This document shows, piece after piece, positions 17,212 to 25,490 of a stretch of 64,000 bases of DNA (positions are counted from its first letter, which is position 1; every line of letters begins with the position of its first letter). Under the pieces are notes generated by a model. It saw only the letters and a program-made list of their open reading frames with translations, made no database searches and was not told the origin of the DNA. The stretch spans positions 434,001 to 498,000 of the forward strand of contig NZ_CDHO01000002.1 in the NCBI RefSeq assembly GCF_001006785.1. Direction: 5' to 3'. The translations under genes and the position numbers were made by a program. This DNA is from Hyphomicrobium_B sp001006785 (lineage in GTDB: Bacteria > Pseudomonadota > Alphaproteobacteria > Rhizobiales > Hyphomicrobiaceae).

Positions 17212-17991
17212 TCAAGCAAGGGCATTGCGGATGGCAGTGAGCCCGTCGGTCAGCGCCGCCGGGCCGGGCTGTAGAATAAGCGGAGATTTGATCTCGTGAA
17301 TGCGGTTATTGGCGACGGCCGGCATGTCGTGCCAGCCCTGACGCGCCGAAATCTTCTCGGGCCGGACTTTCTTTCCGCACCACGACGCCAGAATGACGTC
17401 CGGCGCGCGCGAGAGCACGTCGTCGGCGGAAACGATGCGATCCTTGGCGGCCGCCGCTGATCGCTTTTCCGCAAAGATGTCGTCGCCGCCCGCGATTTCG
17501 ATCAATTCGGAGACCCAGCAGATTCCGGAAATCATCGGATCGTCCCACTCCTCGAAATAGACGCGCGGACGCGGCGTGCGCGAGCGCGTTTCGGAGGCGA
17601 CCGCGCACACGCGGTCTTCGAGCGAGCGCGCCAGATCGTTCGCCTTGTCCGGACAGCCGATGAGCGCGCCGACGGTGCGGATCATGGCGAAGATGCCGGA
17701 GAGGTCGCGCTGGTTGAACACATGAACGGCGAGACCGGCGCGAGCCAAGTCGCCCGCAATATCGGCTTGGATGTCGGAAAACGCCAGCACGAGGTCGGGT
17801 TCGAGCGCGGCGATCTTCGGGATGTCGGCTGACGTGAAGGCCGAGATGCGCGGTTTTTCATGCCGCACGCGGGGCGGGCGGACAGCGTATCCCGACACCC
17901 CGACGATGCGATCTTCCTCGCCTAGGAGATAGAGCGTTTCGACGGTCTCTTCGGTGAGGCAGACGAGTCTGCGGGCAGGGAATTCGCGCAT
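17212..17991 (-). CDS. BtuF-like metal or cobalamin substrate-binding protein
   Basis: A 259-residue protein of the ABC-transporter periplasmic binding family for cobalamin and ferric chelates. It has the RRLVCLTEETVETLYLLG opening, a GVSGYAVRPP loop, the long central helix region LARSLEDRV, and LIEIAGGDDIFAEK followed by PDVILASWCGKK. The ATG at 17991 matches where the domain begins. A longer frame to 18144 adds only low-complexity sequence and no good signal peptide, so export is unclear. No permease or ATPase gene is adjacent. The partner downstream is the c-type cytochrome. Confidence 0.75.
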   Translation of the reverse strand: MREFPARRLVCLTEETVETLYLLGEEDRIVGVSGYAVRPPRVRHEKPRISAFTSADIPKIAALEPDLVLAFSDIQADIAGDLARAGLAVHVFNQRDLSGIFAMIRTVGALIGCPDKANDLARSLEDRVCAVASETRSRTPRPRVYFEEWDDPMISGICWVSELIEIAGGDDIFAEKRSAAAAKDRIVSADDVLSRAPDVILASWCGKKVRPEKISARQGWHDMPAVANNRIHEIKSPLILQPGPAALTDGLTAIRNALA

Positions 17992-18206
17992 GCCCTTGTG
18001 TAGCAGATGTGATGATGTTGCAGTAGCTCGGGTGGCCGTCAGCCGGTCCATTGCGACAGCCGCGCAGCGGGCGCTATCCGAGGGCACTTTGGGCGGGCTC
18101 TTCGCCGCACGGCCAAGCCCCTTGGTCGCACAGCGCCGAAACATTAAATGCGGTACGAGAGATATTGGTTTTCAGATTTTTCATTTAGGTCCGGGACGAG
18201 AGCGAC

Positions 18207-18920
18207 GTGACGCACCCGCAACCCATCCGCTGCGACGCTTGCGCGGTCCGTCACAGGGCTGTCTGCGGCGCGCTGGGGCCCAGAGAAGTTGAGCGGCTGA
18301 ACGCGATCGCGCGCCATCGGACAATTTCGGCGGGGCAGGCGATCGTCGGCGACCAGGACCGCGTCGTGTCCTTTGCCAGCATCGTGTCCGGGGTCGTCAA
18401 ACTGACGAAAACCCTGTCCGACGGACGCCAGCAGATCGTCGGCCTGCAGTTCGCGTCCGATTTCCTCGGACGCCCGTTCCGCGACCGTAGCGTGTACGAA
18501 GCGACTGCCGTGAGCGACGTACACCTTTGTATCTATGACCGTCGCCAGTTCGAGCAGCTGGTACGCGAGTTCCCGGGCTTCGAGCGCCGGCTCTTTGAAA
18601 ATACGCTGGATGAACTCGACGCCGCGCGCGAGTGGATGCTTTTACTCGGCCGGAAAAGCGCCGAGGAAAAGGTCGCGAGTTTTATCCTCATGGTTTCGAA
18701 GAAGCTGGAGAGCATCAACGGTCAGGGGGGCGAGGGGCGGCCGGCAAAATTCGAACTACCGATCACGCGCACCGAGATTGCCGATTTTCTTGGGCTGACG
18801 ATCGAGACCGTCAGCCGGCAGGTGTCTCGCCTCAAGAGCGAAAAGATCATCGCGCTCGAAGGATTGCGCACGGTCGCCGTGCTCGACCTCGCACGCCTCG
18901 AAAAAGCGAGCAGCGGCTGA
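18207..18920 (+). CDS. FnrN-type oxygen-sensing Crp/Fnr regulator
   Basis: A 237-residue Crp/Fnr protein starting at GTG. The N-terminal cysteines C9, C12 and C20 (CDACAVRHRAVC) plus C108 (VHLCIYD) match the four ligands of an oxygen-labile [4Fe-4S] cluster, with the C-x2-C-x7-C spacing of rhizobial FnrN/FixK2-like sensors. A cyclic-nucleotide-binding-type beta roll and a dimer helix follow. The C-terminal helix-turn-helix (TRTEIADFLG, IETVSRQVSRLK) carries the E..SR recognition residues that read TTGAT half-sites. Under low oxygen it would activate denitrification and microaerobic genes. The FNR-type boxes before nosR and before the universal stress gene in this window are plausible targets. 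Confidence 0.93.
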   Translation: MTHPQPIRCDACAVRHRAVCGALGPREVERLNAIARHRTISAGQAIVGDQDRVVSFASIVSGVVKLTKTLSDGRQQIVGLQFASDFLGRPFRDRSVYEATAVSDVHLCIYDRRQFEQLVREFPGFERRLFENTLDELDAAREWMLLLGRKSAEEKVASFILMVSKKLESINGQGGEGRPAKFELPITRTEIADFLGLTIETVSRQVSRLKSEKIIALEGLRTVAVLDLARLEKASSG

Positions 18921-18938
18921 CGCCAGCGCGGGACGAAT

Positions 18939-20456
18939 TCAGGCACGGCACACCGACGCCTCATGCGCATCCTCTGCCTGCGTCTTGTTCTGCACGGCGT
19001 CCGCGAGACGCTCGATGCCCGTCGCGATCTGCTTTTCCGACAGCGACGAATATCCGAATATGAGATAGCGTTCGACATCCGGACGCGTCGGAGCGATCAC
19101 GGCCGAGCGCGGTGAGAGGTCGTAAACGCCGACGCCGCAATTGAGCGCGCGCGTGAGGATTTCCGGCGCCGCGGGCAAATGATCGGGCGTGCGCCAGACC
19201 ATATGCATGCCGGCTTCCGCTCCGATTGTCGTTCCGTCACCGAACGCGCGCCCCAACGCTTGCAGCAGCGCATCCCGTTTGCCGAGATAATGCTGACGAA
19301 TCTTTCGCAGATGCCGCGCGTAGCCGCCGGTGTTCATGAAGTCTGCGAGAACAGCCTGCTCCAGCCACGGCTGACCATTGTTCGTCAGGGCCTTGTAGCG
19401 GCGCGCAGCAGGCATCAACTCCGGCGGCACGACGACATAGCCGAGACGAAGCCCAGCTCCGAGACATTTCGAAAACGTGCCTACATAGAAAACGCGATTG
19501 GCGCTATCGAGCGCTTTCAACGCGGCCAGAGGCGAGCCGACATACCGGAAGTCGCTGTCGTAGTCGTCCTCGACGATGTACGAGTCCGTTTTGACCGCCC
19601 AAGCCAGCAACTCAAGCCTGCGATCCAGCGGCAGCGTGCAGCCCATCGGATATTGGTGCGAAGGCGTCACGTAGGCGACAGCGTTGGTGACGTCGGGAAG
19701 CTGCGCAACGTCGAGGCCTTTTTCGTCCACGTCGATGTGATGCAGGTTGGCGCCGAAGGACTCGAACAAATACGAAGCGCCCGCATATCCCGGCGACTCC
19801 ACGATCGCATGCGTTCCCGGCGACATCAGCATGCGGCATACGAGATTGAGCGCTTCCTGGCAGCCGCCCGTGATGATGATCTGCTCCGGCTCGGCGATGA
19901 TTCCGCGCGCGGGACGAAGGTGATCCGCAATGGCTTGCCGGAGCTCGGGGACGCCCGTCGGATCTCTGTATTCGGTTAGCGCCGAACCAGCACTCAGCAA
20001 TCGCTTGTTCGTGAGACGCGTCCACGTTCTCAACGGAAACGAGCGCGGATCCGGACGACCGATCCAGAAATCGATCGCGATCCGATGCGCAAGCTCGTTG
20101 ACGAGTGTGTGCGAGCGGATTTTTGGAAGCCGCGACCGGTCATGCGCGGGCGTGCCGGTCGGCTTCTTGTGTTCGAGGTCCGTCTGCAGTGCGTGCAGAG
20201 CCTGTTCCGGGATTTCGCGGGAAACGAACGTGCCCACCGACCTCGCGGTTTCGATGTAGCCCTCATCGGCGAGCCGCGCGAGGGCCAGCGTGATCGTGAT
20301 CCGCGAGACCTGGAGTTGCTGGCAAAGATGCCGGCTGCCCGGCAGGCGCTGGCCTGAGCGAAGCTGACCGGCGAGGATCATTCCCCGGATTTGCTCAAAA
20401 ACCTGAGTCTGCAGATTGAGCGACGACTCTCGATCGACTTCAAGCGGAAGCTGCAC
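18939..20456 (-). CDS. MocR-type regulator (GntR HTH fused to aminotransferase domain)
   Basis: The GTG at 20456 is preceded by GGAGGA with a four-base gap, so the longer frame to 20672 is rejected. The 505-residue product starts with a GntR winged helix (LQTQVFEQIRGMILAGQL, SRHLCQQLQVSRITITLAL). A fold-type I aminotransferase domain of about 390 residues follows, with YVGTFSKCLGAGLRLG containing the PLP lysine. Such proteins sense an amino-acid- or vitamin-B6-related ligand and usually regulate a neighbouring gene. Here the neighbour is the divergently transcribed xoxF, 357 bases away. Whether xoxF is the target is not known. Confidence 0.92.
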   Translation of the reverse strand: MQLPLEVDRESSLNLQTQVFEQIRGMILAGQLRSGQRLPGSRHLCQQLQVSRITITLALARLADEGYIETARSVGTFVSREIPEQALHALQTDLEHKKPTGTPAHDRSRLPKIRSHTLVNELAHRIAIDFWIGRPDPRSFPLRTWTRLTNKRLLSAGSALTEYRDPTGVPELRQAIADHLRPARGIIAEPEQIIITGGCQEALNLVCRMLMSPGTHAIVESPGYAGASYLFESFGANLHHIDVDEKGLDVAQLPDVTNAVAYVTPSHQYPMGCTLPLDRRLELLAWAVKTDSYIVEDDYDSDFRYVGSPLAALKALDSANRVFYVGTFSKCLGAGLRLGYVVVPPELMPAARRYKALTNNGQPWLEQAVLADFMNTGGYARHLRKIRQHYLGKRDALLQALGRAFGDGTTIGAEAGMHMVWRTPDHLPAAPEILTRALNCGVGVYDLSPRSAVIAPTRPDVERYLIFGYSSLSEKQIATGIERLADAVQNKTQAEDAHEASVCRA

Positions 20457-20813
20457 ATCGTCCTCCGATGGACCTACGAAAAAAGCGCCGATCTTCGGAA
20501 GTCTATAGCCACCCGGCTGAAGCGCATAGGTCCATGACCGGCTTGATGCATAGGGCCGGTCGAGATCTGCCGGTCGTGCGCGAATATAAAATTGAAAATG
20601 TGCAATCGGCGACAGCCGATCTCCCGCTGGACTTAGCAAAATGTCCCGATGCGGAGCTACTGAGCCGATCAACTTTACGTCAGCATCGAGTTACCGCGCA
20701 CGCGGCCGATTTTCACGGAGCTTCCGAAATTGCTCCGGAGATCCGGCCTCAAGCGTGGTGAGAACCTCGCAGCAAAGAGGTTCGAATAACAATGGCAATT
20801 GGAGGAAGTGGTA
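20457..20813. promoter_or_regulatory. Divergent promoter region between the MocR gene and xoxF
   Basis: A 357-base region with no supported gene. It contains a perfect palindrome ATCGGC-GACA-GCCGAT at 20605-20620 and further GCCGAT copies at 20664-20669 and 20705-20710, all in the same orientation. These are candidate operators, since MocR proteins often bind repeated half-sites in divergent promoters. An AT-rich stretch near 20582-20600 could hold a promoter. GGAGG at 20801-20805 is the xoxF ribosome-binding site. Confidence 0.4.
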
Positions 20814-22637
20814 ATGCGCAAACTCATGTTTGCGGCGAGTGTCGCGGCAGCGGCACTAGCCTCGCCAGCGTTGGCGAACGACGACGTGGCCAAGAATCAG
20901 GCCAACCCGAACTTCTGGGCCTCGCAATCGGGTGACTACGCCGCGACGCGCTATTCGACGCTCGATCAGATCAACACATCGAACGTCGCCGATCTCAAAG
21001 TCGCCTGGACGTTCTCGACCGGCGTGCTTCGTGGACACGAAGGATCTCCCCTCGTGATCGGCGACGTCATGTATCTTCACACGCCATTCCCGAACATCGT
21101 GTTCGCTCTGAACCTTGCGGATGAGCAGAAGATCATCTGGAAATACGAACCGAAACAGGACCCCTCGGTCATTCCGGTGATGTGCTGTGATACGGTCAAC
21201 CGCGGCCTCGCGTATGCCGACGGCAAGATTATTCTTCAGCAAGCCGACACAAACGTCGTCGCTCTCGACGCCAAGACCGGCAAGGAACTTTGGAAGGTTG
21301 CCAACGGCGATCCGAAGCGCGGCGAGACGGCAACGAACACCGTGCTGATCGTTCGCGACAAAGTCATTACGGCAATCTCGGGCGCCGAGTTCGGCGTGCG
21401 CGGCTACGTGACGGCTTATGACCTGAACAGCGGCAAGAAGGTCTGGCGCGCCTACAACATCGGACCGGACAATGAAATTCTGTTCGACGCTGAAAAAACA
21501 ACGTCGCTCGGCAAGCCGGTCGGCAAGGATTCGTCGCTGAAGACTTGGAACGGCGATCAGTGGAAGATCGGCGGCGGCACGCTCTGGGGCGGCTGGTCCT
21601 ACGATCCCGAAGCCGATCTCTTCTATTATGGCTCGGCCAACCCTTCGACGTGGAACCCTTCGCAGCGCGCTGGCGCGGATGGCAAGCCGATAGACCAGAA
21701 ATGGACGATGGCGATCATCGCCCGCAATCCCGATACTGGTGTCGCGAGCTGGGCGTATCAGATGACGCCGTTCGACGAGTGGGACTATGACGGTGTCAAC
21801 GAGAACATCCTCGTTGATCTCGACATCAAGGGGCAAAAAACGCCGGCGCTTGTGCACTTCGATCGCAACGGCTTCGCCTACACGCTCAATCGCAAGAACG
21901 GCGAGCTTCTGGTCGCCGAGAAGTTCGATCCGGTCGTGAACTGGGCAACCGGCATCGACATGGACAAGGCGAGCCCGAACTATGGCCGTCCGATCCGCGT
22001 CGCCAAGTATTCGACCTTCCGCGACGGCAAGGGCGCCGACGTCAACACCAAGGGCATTTGCCCTGCGGCTCTCGGCTCGAAAGACATGCAGCCGGCTTCC
22101 TTCTCGAAGCTGACCGGCTTGTTCTACGTGCCGACGAACCACGTCTGCATGGACTATGAGCCGTTCAAGGTGTCTTACACCTCGGGCCAGCCCTACGTCG
22201 GTGCCACGCTTTCGATGTTCCCGGCTCCCGACAGCCACGGCGGCATGGGTAACTTCATCGCCTGGGACGCGTCGCAAGGTAAGATCGTCTGGTCGAAGCC
22301 CGAGCAGTTCTCGGTCTGGTCGGGTGCTCTGACGACCGCTGGCGGCGTCGTGTTCTACGGCACGCTCGAAGGCTACTTCAAAGCCGTCGACCAGAAGGAT
22401 GGCAAGGAACTGTTCAAGTTCAAAACGCCGTCGGGCATCATCAGCAACGCGATGACGTACACCCACGGTGGCAAGCAGTACGTCGGCGTGATGTCGGGCG
22501 TTGGTGGCTGGGCCGGGATCGGTCTTGCCGCAGGCTTGACGAACCCGAACGATGGTCTGGGTGCTGTCGGCGGCTACGCTGGCCTGAAGCAGTACACCAA
22601 CCTTGGCGGCACGCTCACGGTTTTCTCGCTGCCCTAG
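20814..22637 (+). CDS. xoxF: Lanthanide-type PQQ methanol dehydrogenase XoxF
   Basis: The ATG at 20814 follows GGAGG. The 607-residue periplasmic protein has a signal peptide ending at ASPALA, eight propeller blades with tryptophan-docking repeats, the vicinal disulfide (MCCDTVNRG) that sits over PQQ, and the active-site segment PFDEWDYDGVNEN. The aspartate two residues after the catalytic WD pair (DYD, where MxaF has alanine) is the extra ligand that marks lanthanide-binding XoxF enzymes. It oxidises methanol, feeding formaldehyde or formate and electrons to a cytochrome. The usual partners xoxG (cytochrome cL) and xoxJ are not next to it. A strong terminator follows 38 bases later, so it is transcribed alone. 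Confidence 0.96.
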   Translation: MRKLMFAASVAAAALASPALANDDVAKNQANPNFWASQSGDYAATRYSTLDQINTSNVADLKVAWTFSTGVLRGHEGSPLVIGDVMYLHTPFPNIVFALNLADEQKIIWKYEPKQDPSVIPVMCCDTVNRGLAYADGKIILQQADTNVVALDAKTGKELWKVANGDPKRGETATNTVLIVRDKVITAISGAEFGVRGYVTAYDLNSGKKVWRAYNIGPDNEILFDAEKTTSLGKPVGKDSSLKTWNGDQWKIGGGTLWGGWSYDPEADLFYYGSANPSTWNPSQRAGADGKPIDQKWTMAIIARNPDTGVASWAYQMTPFDEWDYDGVNENILVDLDIKGQKTPALVHFDRNGFAYTLNRKNGELLVAEKFDPVVNWATGIDMDKASPNYGRPIRVAKYSTFRDGKGADVNTKGICPAALGSKDMQPASFSKLTGLFYVPTNHVCMDYEPFKVSYTSGQPYVGATLSMFPAPDSHGGMGNFIAWDASQGKIVWSKPEQFSVWSGALTTAGGVVFYGTLEGYFKAVDQKDGKELFKFKTPSGIISNAMTYTHGGKQYVGVMSGVGGWAGIGLAAGLTNPNDGLGAVGGYAGLKQYTNLGGTLTVFSLP

Positions 22638-22674
22638 CGCTTCCTCCAATAGTGAAGGTCTGCGAGAACTTTGG

Positions 22675-22706
22675 CCGGCACGGTTCCACGCACCGTGCCG
22701 GTTTTT
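22675..22706 (+). terminator. Intrinsic terminator of xoxF
   Basis: Perfect 10-base arms CCGGCACGGT (22675-22684) and ACCGTGCCGG (22692-22701) with a seven-base loop, followed directly by TTTTT. This also shows that the MOSC gene downstream should not start before it. Confidence 0.95.
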
Positions 22707-22727
22707 ATTGCTAAGAGTTCAGCGACG

Positions 22728-23438
22728 ATGACCTTGAATCACAGATATCCGATCATCTCTGAAATAAACGTGGGCGAGATCGTTGCGATCGGGCCCCAGC
22801 GGGCGCCGACTGGAATTTTCAAACGCGCGACGGCAGGGCCGTGGCATGTCGCGAGCGACGGACTGCTCGGCGATCATCAGGGCGACCGCAAAAATCACGG
22901 AGGACCCGAGAAGGCGATCCATCAATATCCAGCCGACAGCTATGCCGTATGGCGGAGCGAGTACCCGAGCTTGATTCCAATCCTGGAGCAGGGGGCTGCT
23001 TTCGGCGAAAACCTATGCCTGCCGCTGATGACCGAGGAAACCGTCTGCGTCGGCGATATCTATCGGATCGGAGAGGTGGTGCTGCAGATCAGCCAGGGCC
23101 GGCAGCCGTGCTGGAAGCTCAATCTGAAATTCGATCGGCCGGACATGGCGTGGCTGGTGCAGAAAACCGGACGCACGGGCTGGTACTATCGCGTTCTGAA
23201 GAGCGGCCGGATCGAACCGGGTTCGACGGTCGACCTCGTCGAGCGGCCGCATCCGGACTGGACGATCGCGCGGCTCAACGCCGTCATCGCTTCCCGCAGC
23301 CTTGCGCATGACGAGCTGAGCGAGATGGCTGCGCTGTCCGTTCTCGCTGAGTCCTGGCGCAACCTCGCCCGCCGGCGCTTGGAATCACGCCAGGTTGAAA
23401 GCTGGTCCAAACGGCTCGGACAGAACTCGGAAAGCTAG
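22728..23438 (+). CDS. MOSC-domain protein, YiiM type
   Basis: The ATG at 22728 is preferred, because an earlier in-frame start overlaps the xoxF terminator. The 236-residue product has a MOSC domain (GLLGDHQGDRKNHGGPEKAIHQYP, with the conserved GDxxxDxxxHGG pattern; FGENLCL; VCVGDIYRIG) and the conserved cysteine in QGRQPCWKL. A C-terminal three-helix extension follows. This layout matches the YiiM group, which handles N-hydroxylated bases using a molybdenum cofactor. It stands between xoxF and dusA and looks monocistronic. Confidence 0.85.
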   Translation: MTLNHRYPIISEINVGEIVAIGPQRAPTGIFKRATAGPWHVASDGLLGDHQGDRKNHGGPEKAIHQYPADSYAVWRSEYPSLIPILEQGAAFGENLCLPLMTEETVCVGDIYRIGEVVLQISQGRQPCWKLNLKFDRPDMAWLVQKTGRTGWYYRVLKSGRIEPGSTVDLVERPHPDWTIARLNAVIASRSLAHDELSEMAALSVLAESWRNLARRRLESRQVESWSKRLGQNSES

Positions 23439-23575
23439 TCCGAGAGAAGCACAATACGCTCCGTTCACCCTTGCGACCGACGTGCACTCGCCAAAGGGCC
23501 GGCGTTGGCTTATCGAATGCCCGCATAAGTCATGCGCGGCGCGGCTCGATCCGTGCTTAGGCGAAACGAAAGCAA

Positions 23576-24592
23576 GTGAAATCAGTGACCTACCCGGCGC
23601 ATCGATTCAGTATCGCCCCCATGATGGATTGGACGGACCGGCACTGCCGCGTCTTTCACCGTCAGCTGACGGCGCGCGCGCTTCTCTATACGGAAATGGT
23701 GACGGCCGATGCCGTCATTCACGGCGACCGCGCGCGTCTGCTCGGATATTCCGAAGTCGAGCATCCGATCGCACTCCAACTCGGCGGCTCCGATCCGGCG
23801 AAGCTCGCCGAAGCTGCGCGTATCGGCGCCGGGCTTGGCTACGATGAAATCAACCTCAACGTCGGATGCCCGTCGGATCGCGTACAGGAAGGCCGGTTCG
23901 GCGCTTGCTTGATGTCCGAGCCCGAACTCGTGGCGGCATGCGTCGCCGCGATGCGCGCGCATCAACCTGTGCCCGTCACCGTCAAATGCCGGATCGGCAT
24001 CGACGATCAGGACGCGGAAGAAGACCTGCGCCGCTTCATCGATGTCGTCGCCGATGCCGGATGTACTCGTTTCGTCGTGCATGCGCGCAAGGCGTGGCTG
24101 AAAGGCCTGTCGCCGAAAGAGAACCGCGAGGTTCCACCGCTCGATTACGAACGCGTCTATCGTCTGAAGGCCGCGCGTCCCGACCTTGAAATCGTCATCA
24201 ACGGCGGCATCGAAACGATCGAAGAGGCTCGCAGGCATCTCGATCACGTCGACGGCGTCATGCTGGGGCGTGCCGCCTATCAGAATCCCGCGATCCTCGC
24301 CGACGTCGATCGTCTGATCTTTGACGCCGGTACGGAAAGTCCGACGCGAGCAGCCGCTCTCGAAGCGATGCTGCCTTATATTGAGCAGCACTTGAAGCGC
24401 GGCGGCCGCCTTTCGAACATCACGCGCCACGTTCTCGGCCTTTATCACGGACAGCCGCGCGGCAAGACGTTCCGGCGCCATCTGAGTGAAGGCGCGACGT
24501 CGGCGGACGCGACCGCCGATGTGCTGCGTGACGCGATTGCGATCGTCGAGCGCCGCGCCGACGAGGCAAGCGACAGTTCGCGGGCAGCATAG
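23576..24592 (+). CDS. dusA: tRNA-dihydrouridine(20/20a) synthase DusA
   Basis: A 338-residue FMN enzyme starting at GTG. It shows the Dus TIM-barrel opening (FSIAPMMDWTDRHCR), the catalytic cysteine segment NLNVGCPSDRVQEGRFGACLM typical of the DusA subgroup, and late phosphate-binding loops (EIVINGGIET, GVMLGRAAYQNP). It reduces uridine 20/20a in the D loop of tRNAs in the cytoplasm. The TauE/SafE gene starts nine bases after its stop and may be co-transcribed. Confidence 0.95.
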   Translation: MKSVTYPAHRFSIAPMMDWTDRHCRVFHRQLTARALLYTEMVTADAVIHGDRARLLGYSEVEHPIALQLGGSDPAKLAEAARIGAGLGYDEINLNVGCPSDRVQEGRFGACLMSEPELVAACVAAMRAHQPVPVTVKCRIGIDDQDAEEDLRRFIDVVADAGCTRFVVHARKAWLKGLSPKENREVPPLDYERVYRLKAARPDLEIVINGGIETIEEARRHLDHVDGVMLGRAAYQNPAILADVDRLIFDAGTESPTRAAALEAMLPYIEQHLKRGGRLSNITRHVLGLYHGQPRGKTFRRHLSEGATSADATADVLRDAIAIVERRADEASDSSRAA

Positions 24593-24601
24593 GAACTCCC
24601 A

Positions 24602-25426
24602 ATGCTGGCCGTCGTCTCGGGAGACAATCTGGCGGTCCTGCTTCTGTTGCTCGCAGTCGCTGGTCTGCTAGGCGGATTCCTTTCCGGATTGCTCGGCATC
24701 GGCGGCGGCGGCGTCCTCGTGCCGGTTCTCTACGAAGTTTATGGCGCGATCGGCGTGCCGGAAGACGTCCGCATGCATGTGACGCTCGGGACGACGCTCG
24801 CCGTCATCGCGCCGACGGTGTTGCGATCGTTCGCAGCGTTTCGCGCGCGCGGAACTGTCGACATCGACATCGTGCGGCGCATGGGACCTTGGATTTTCGT
24901 CGGTGTCACGGCGGGCATTTTGATTGCAGATCATGCCAGCAGCGTCGCGTTGCGCTGGGTCTGGGTTATTTTCGGAACCGCACTTGCAATCAAGATGGCG
25001 CTCGGCCGCGACGACTGGCGCATCGCCAACACGTTGCCCAACCCGCCGTGGCTCGAAGGCGCTGCTTTCGGTATCGGAACGATCTCGACGCTGATGGGCA
25101 TCGGAGGCGCTAGCTTCACGGTTCCGCTGCTGACGCTATTCGGCAGGCCAATTCTGCAAGCCGTCGCGACGGCGACGGGCCTCGGCCCGATCATCGCGAT
25201 CCCCGGACTTGTCGGGTATGTGATTTCGGGCTGGGGCGTGGCGGGCCTTCCACCGCTCTCGCTCGGTTATGTCAACGCCGGAGCGCTGTTGATCGCGCCG
25301 CTCGGCGTCTTGGCCGCACCGTATGGAGTGAGGATGGCGCACAGCATTCCGAAACGTGCGCTCGAACTGGCGTTCGCCACCTTCCTCGCCTGCGTCGCGC
25401 TGCGCTTTTTAATGACGCTTATTTAG
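24602..25426 (+). CDS. TauE/SafE-family membrane exporter
   Basis: A 274-residue integral membrane protein with about eight helices in two similar halves. It carries the family's glycine-rich motif GIGGGGVLVPVL after the first helix and the matching MGIGGASFTVPLL in the second half. Members move sulfite, sulfoacetate or other small organic anions across the inner membrane; the substrate here cannot be told from sequence. It follows dusA by nine bases and ends in a large inverted repeat. Confidence 0.88.
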   Translation: MLAVVSGDNLAVLLLLLAVAGLLGGFLSGLLGIGGGGVLVPVLYEVYGAIGVPEDVRMHVTLGTTLAVIAPTVLRSFAAFRARGTVDIDIVRRMGPWIFVGVTAGILIADHASSVALRWVWVIFGTALAIKMALGRDDWRIANTLPNPPWLEGAAFGIGTISTLMGIGGASFTVPLLTLFGRPILQAVATATGLGPIIAIPGLVGYVISGWGVAGLPPLSLGYVNAGALLIAPLGVLAAPYGVRMAHSIPKRALELAFATFLACVALRFLMTLI

Positions 25427-25490
25427 TTGGCGCCGGCGACTCGCGTTCCGCAAGCCGGCCGCCGGCGCCGACTAAAACTCGGCGCCAACT
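25423..25490. terminator. Hairpin between convergent TauE and phosphomannomutase genes
   Basis: A long inverted repeat with 16-base arms and one mismatch lies at about 25424-25439 (TTAGTTGGCGCCGGCG) and 25460-25475. A second copy of the outer arm (CGGCGCCAACT) follows at 25480-25490, so two alternative hairpins are possible. The TauE stop codon lies inside the left arm. It probably ends transcription from both sides. Confidence 0.75.

Noticed and set aside
20856..22649. A 597-codon open frame antisense to xoxF (and similar long antisense frames over nosR, the diheme protein and the decarboxylase)
   Set aside because: These mirror the codon bias of strongly supported genes on the other strand, have arginine/histidine-rich composition and match no family.
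22671..22727. Upstream start for the MOSC gene
   Set aside because: It lies inside the xoxF terminator hairpin. The ATG at 22728 fits the domain start.
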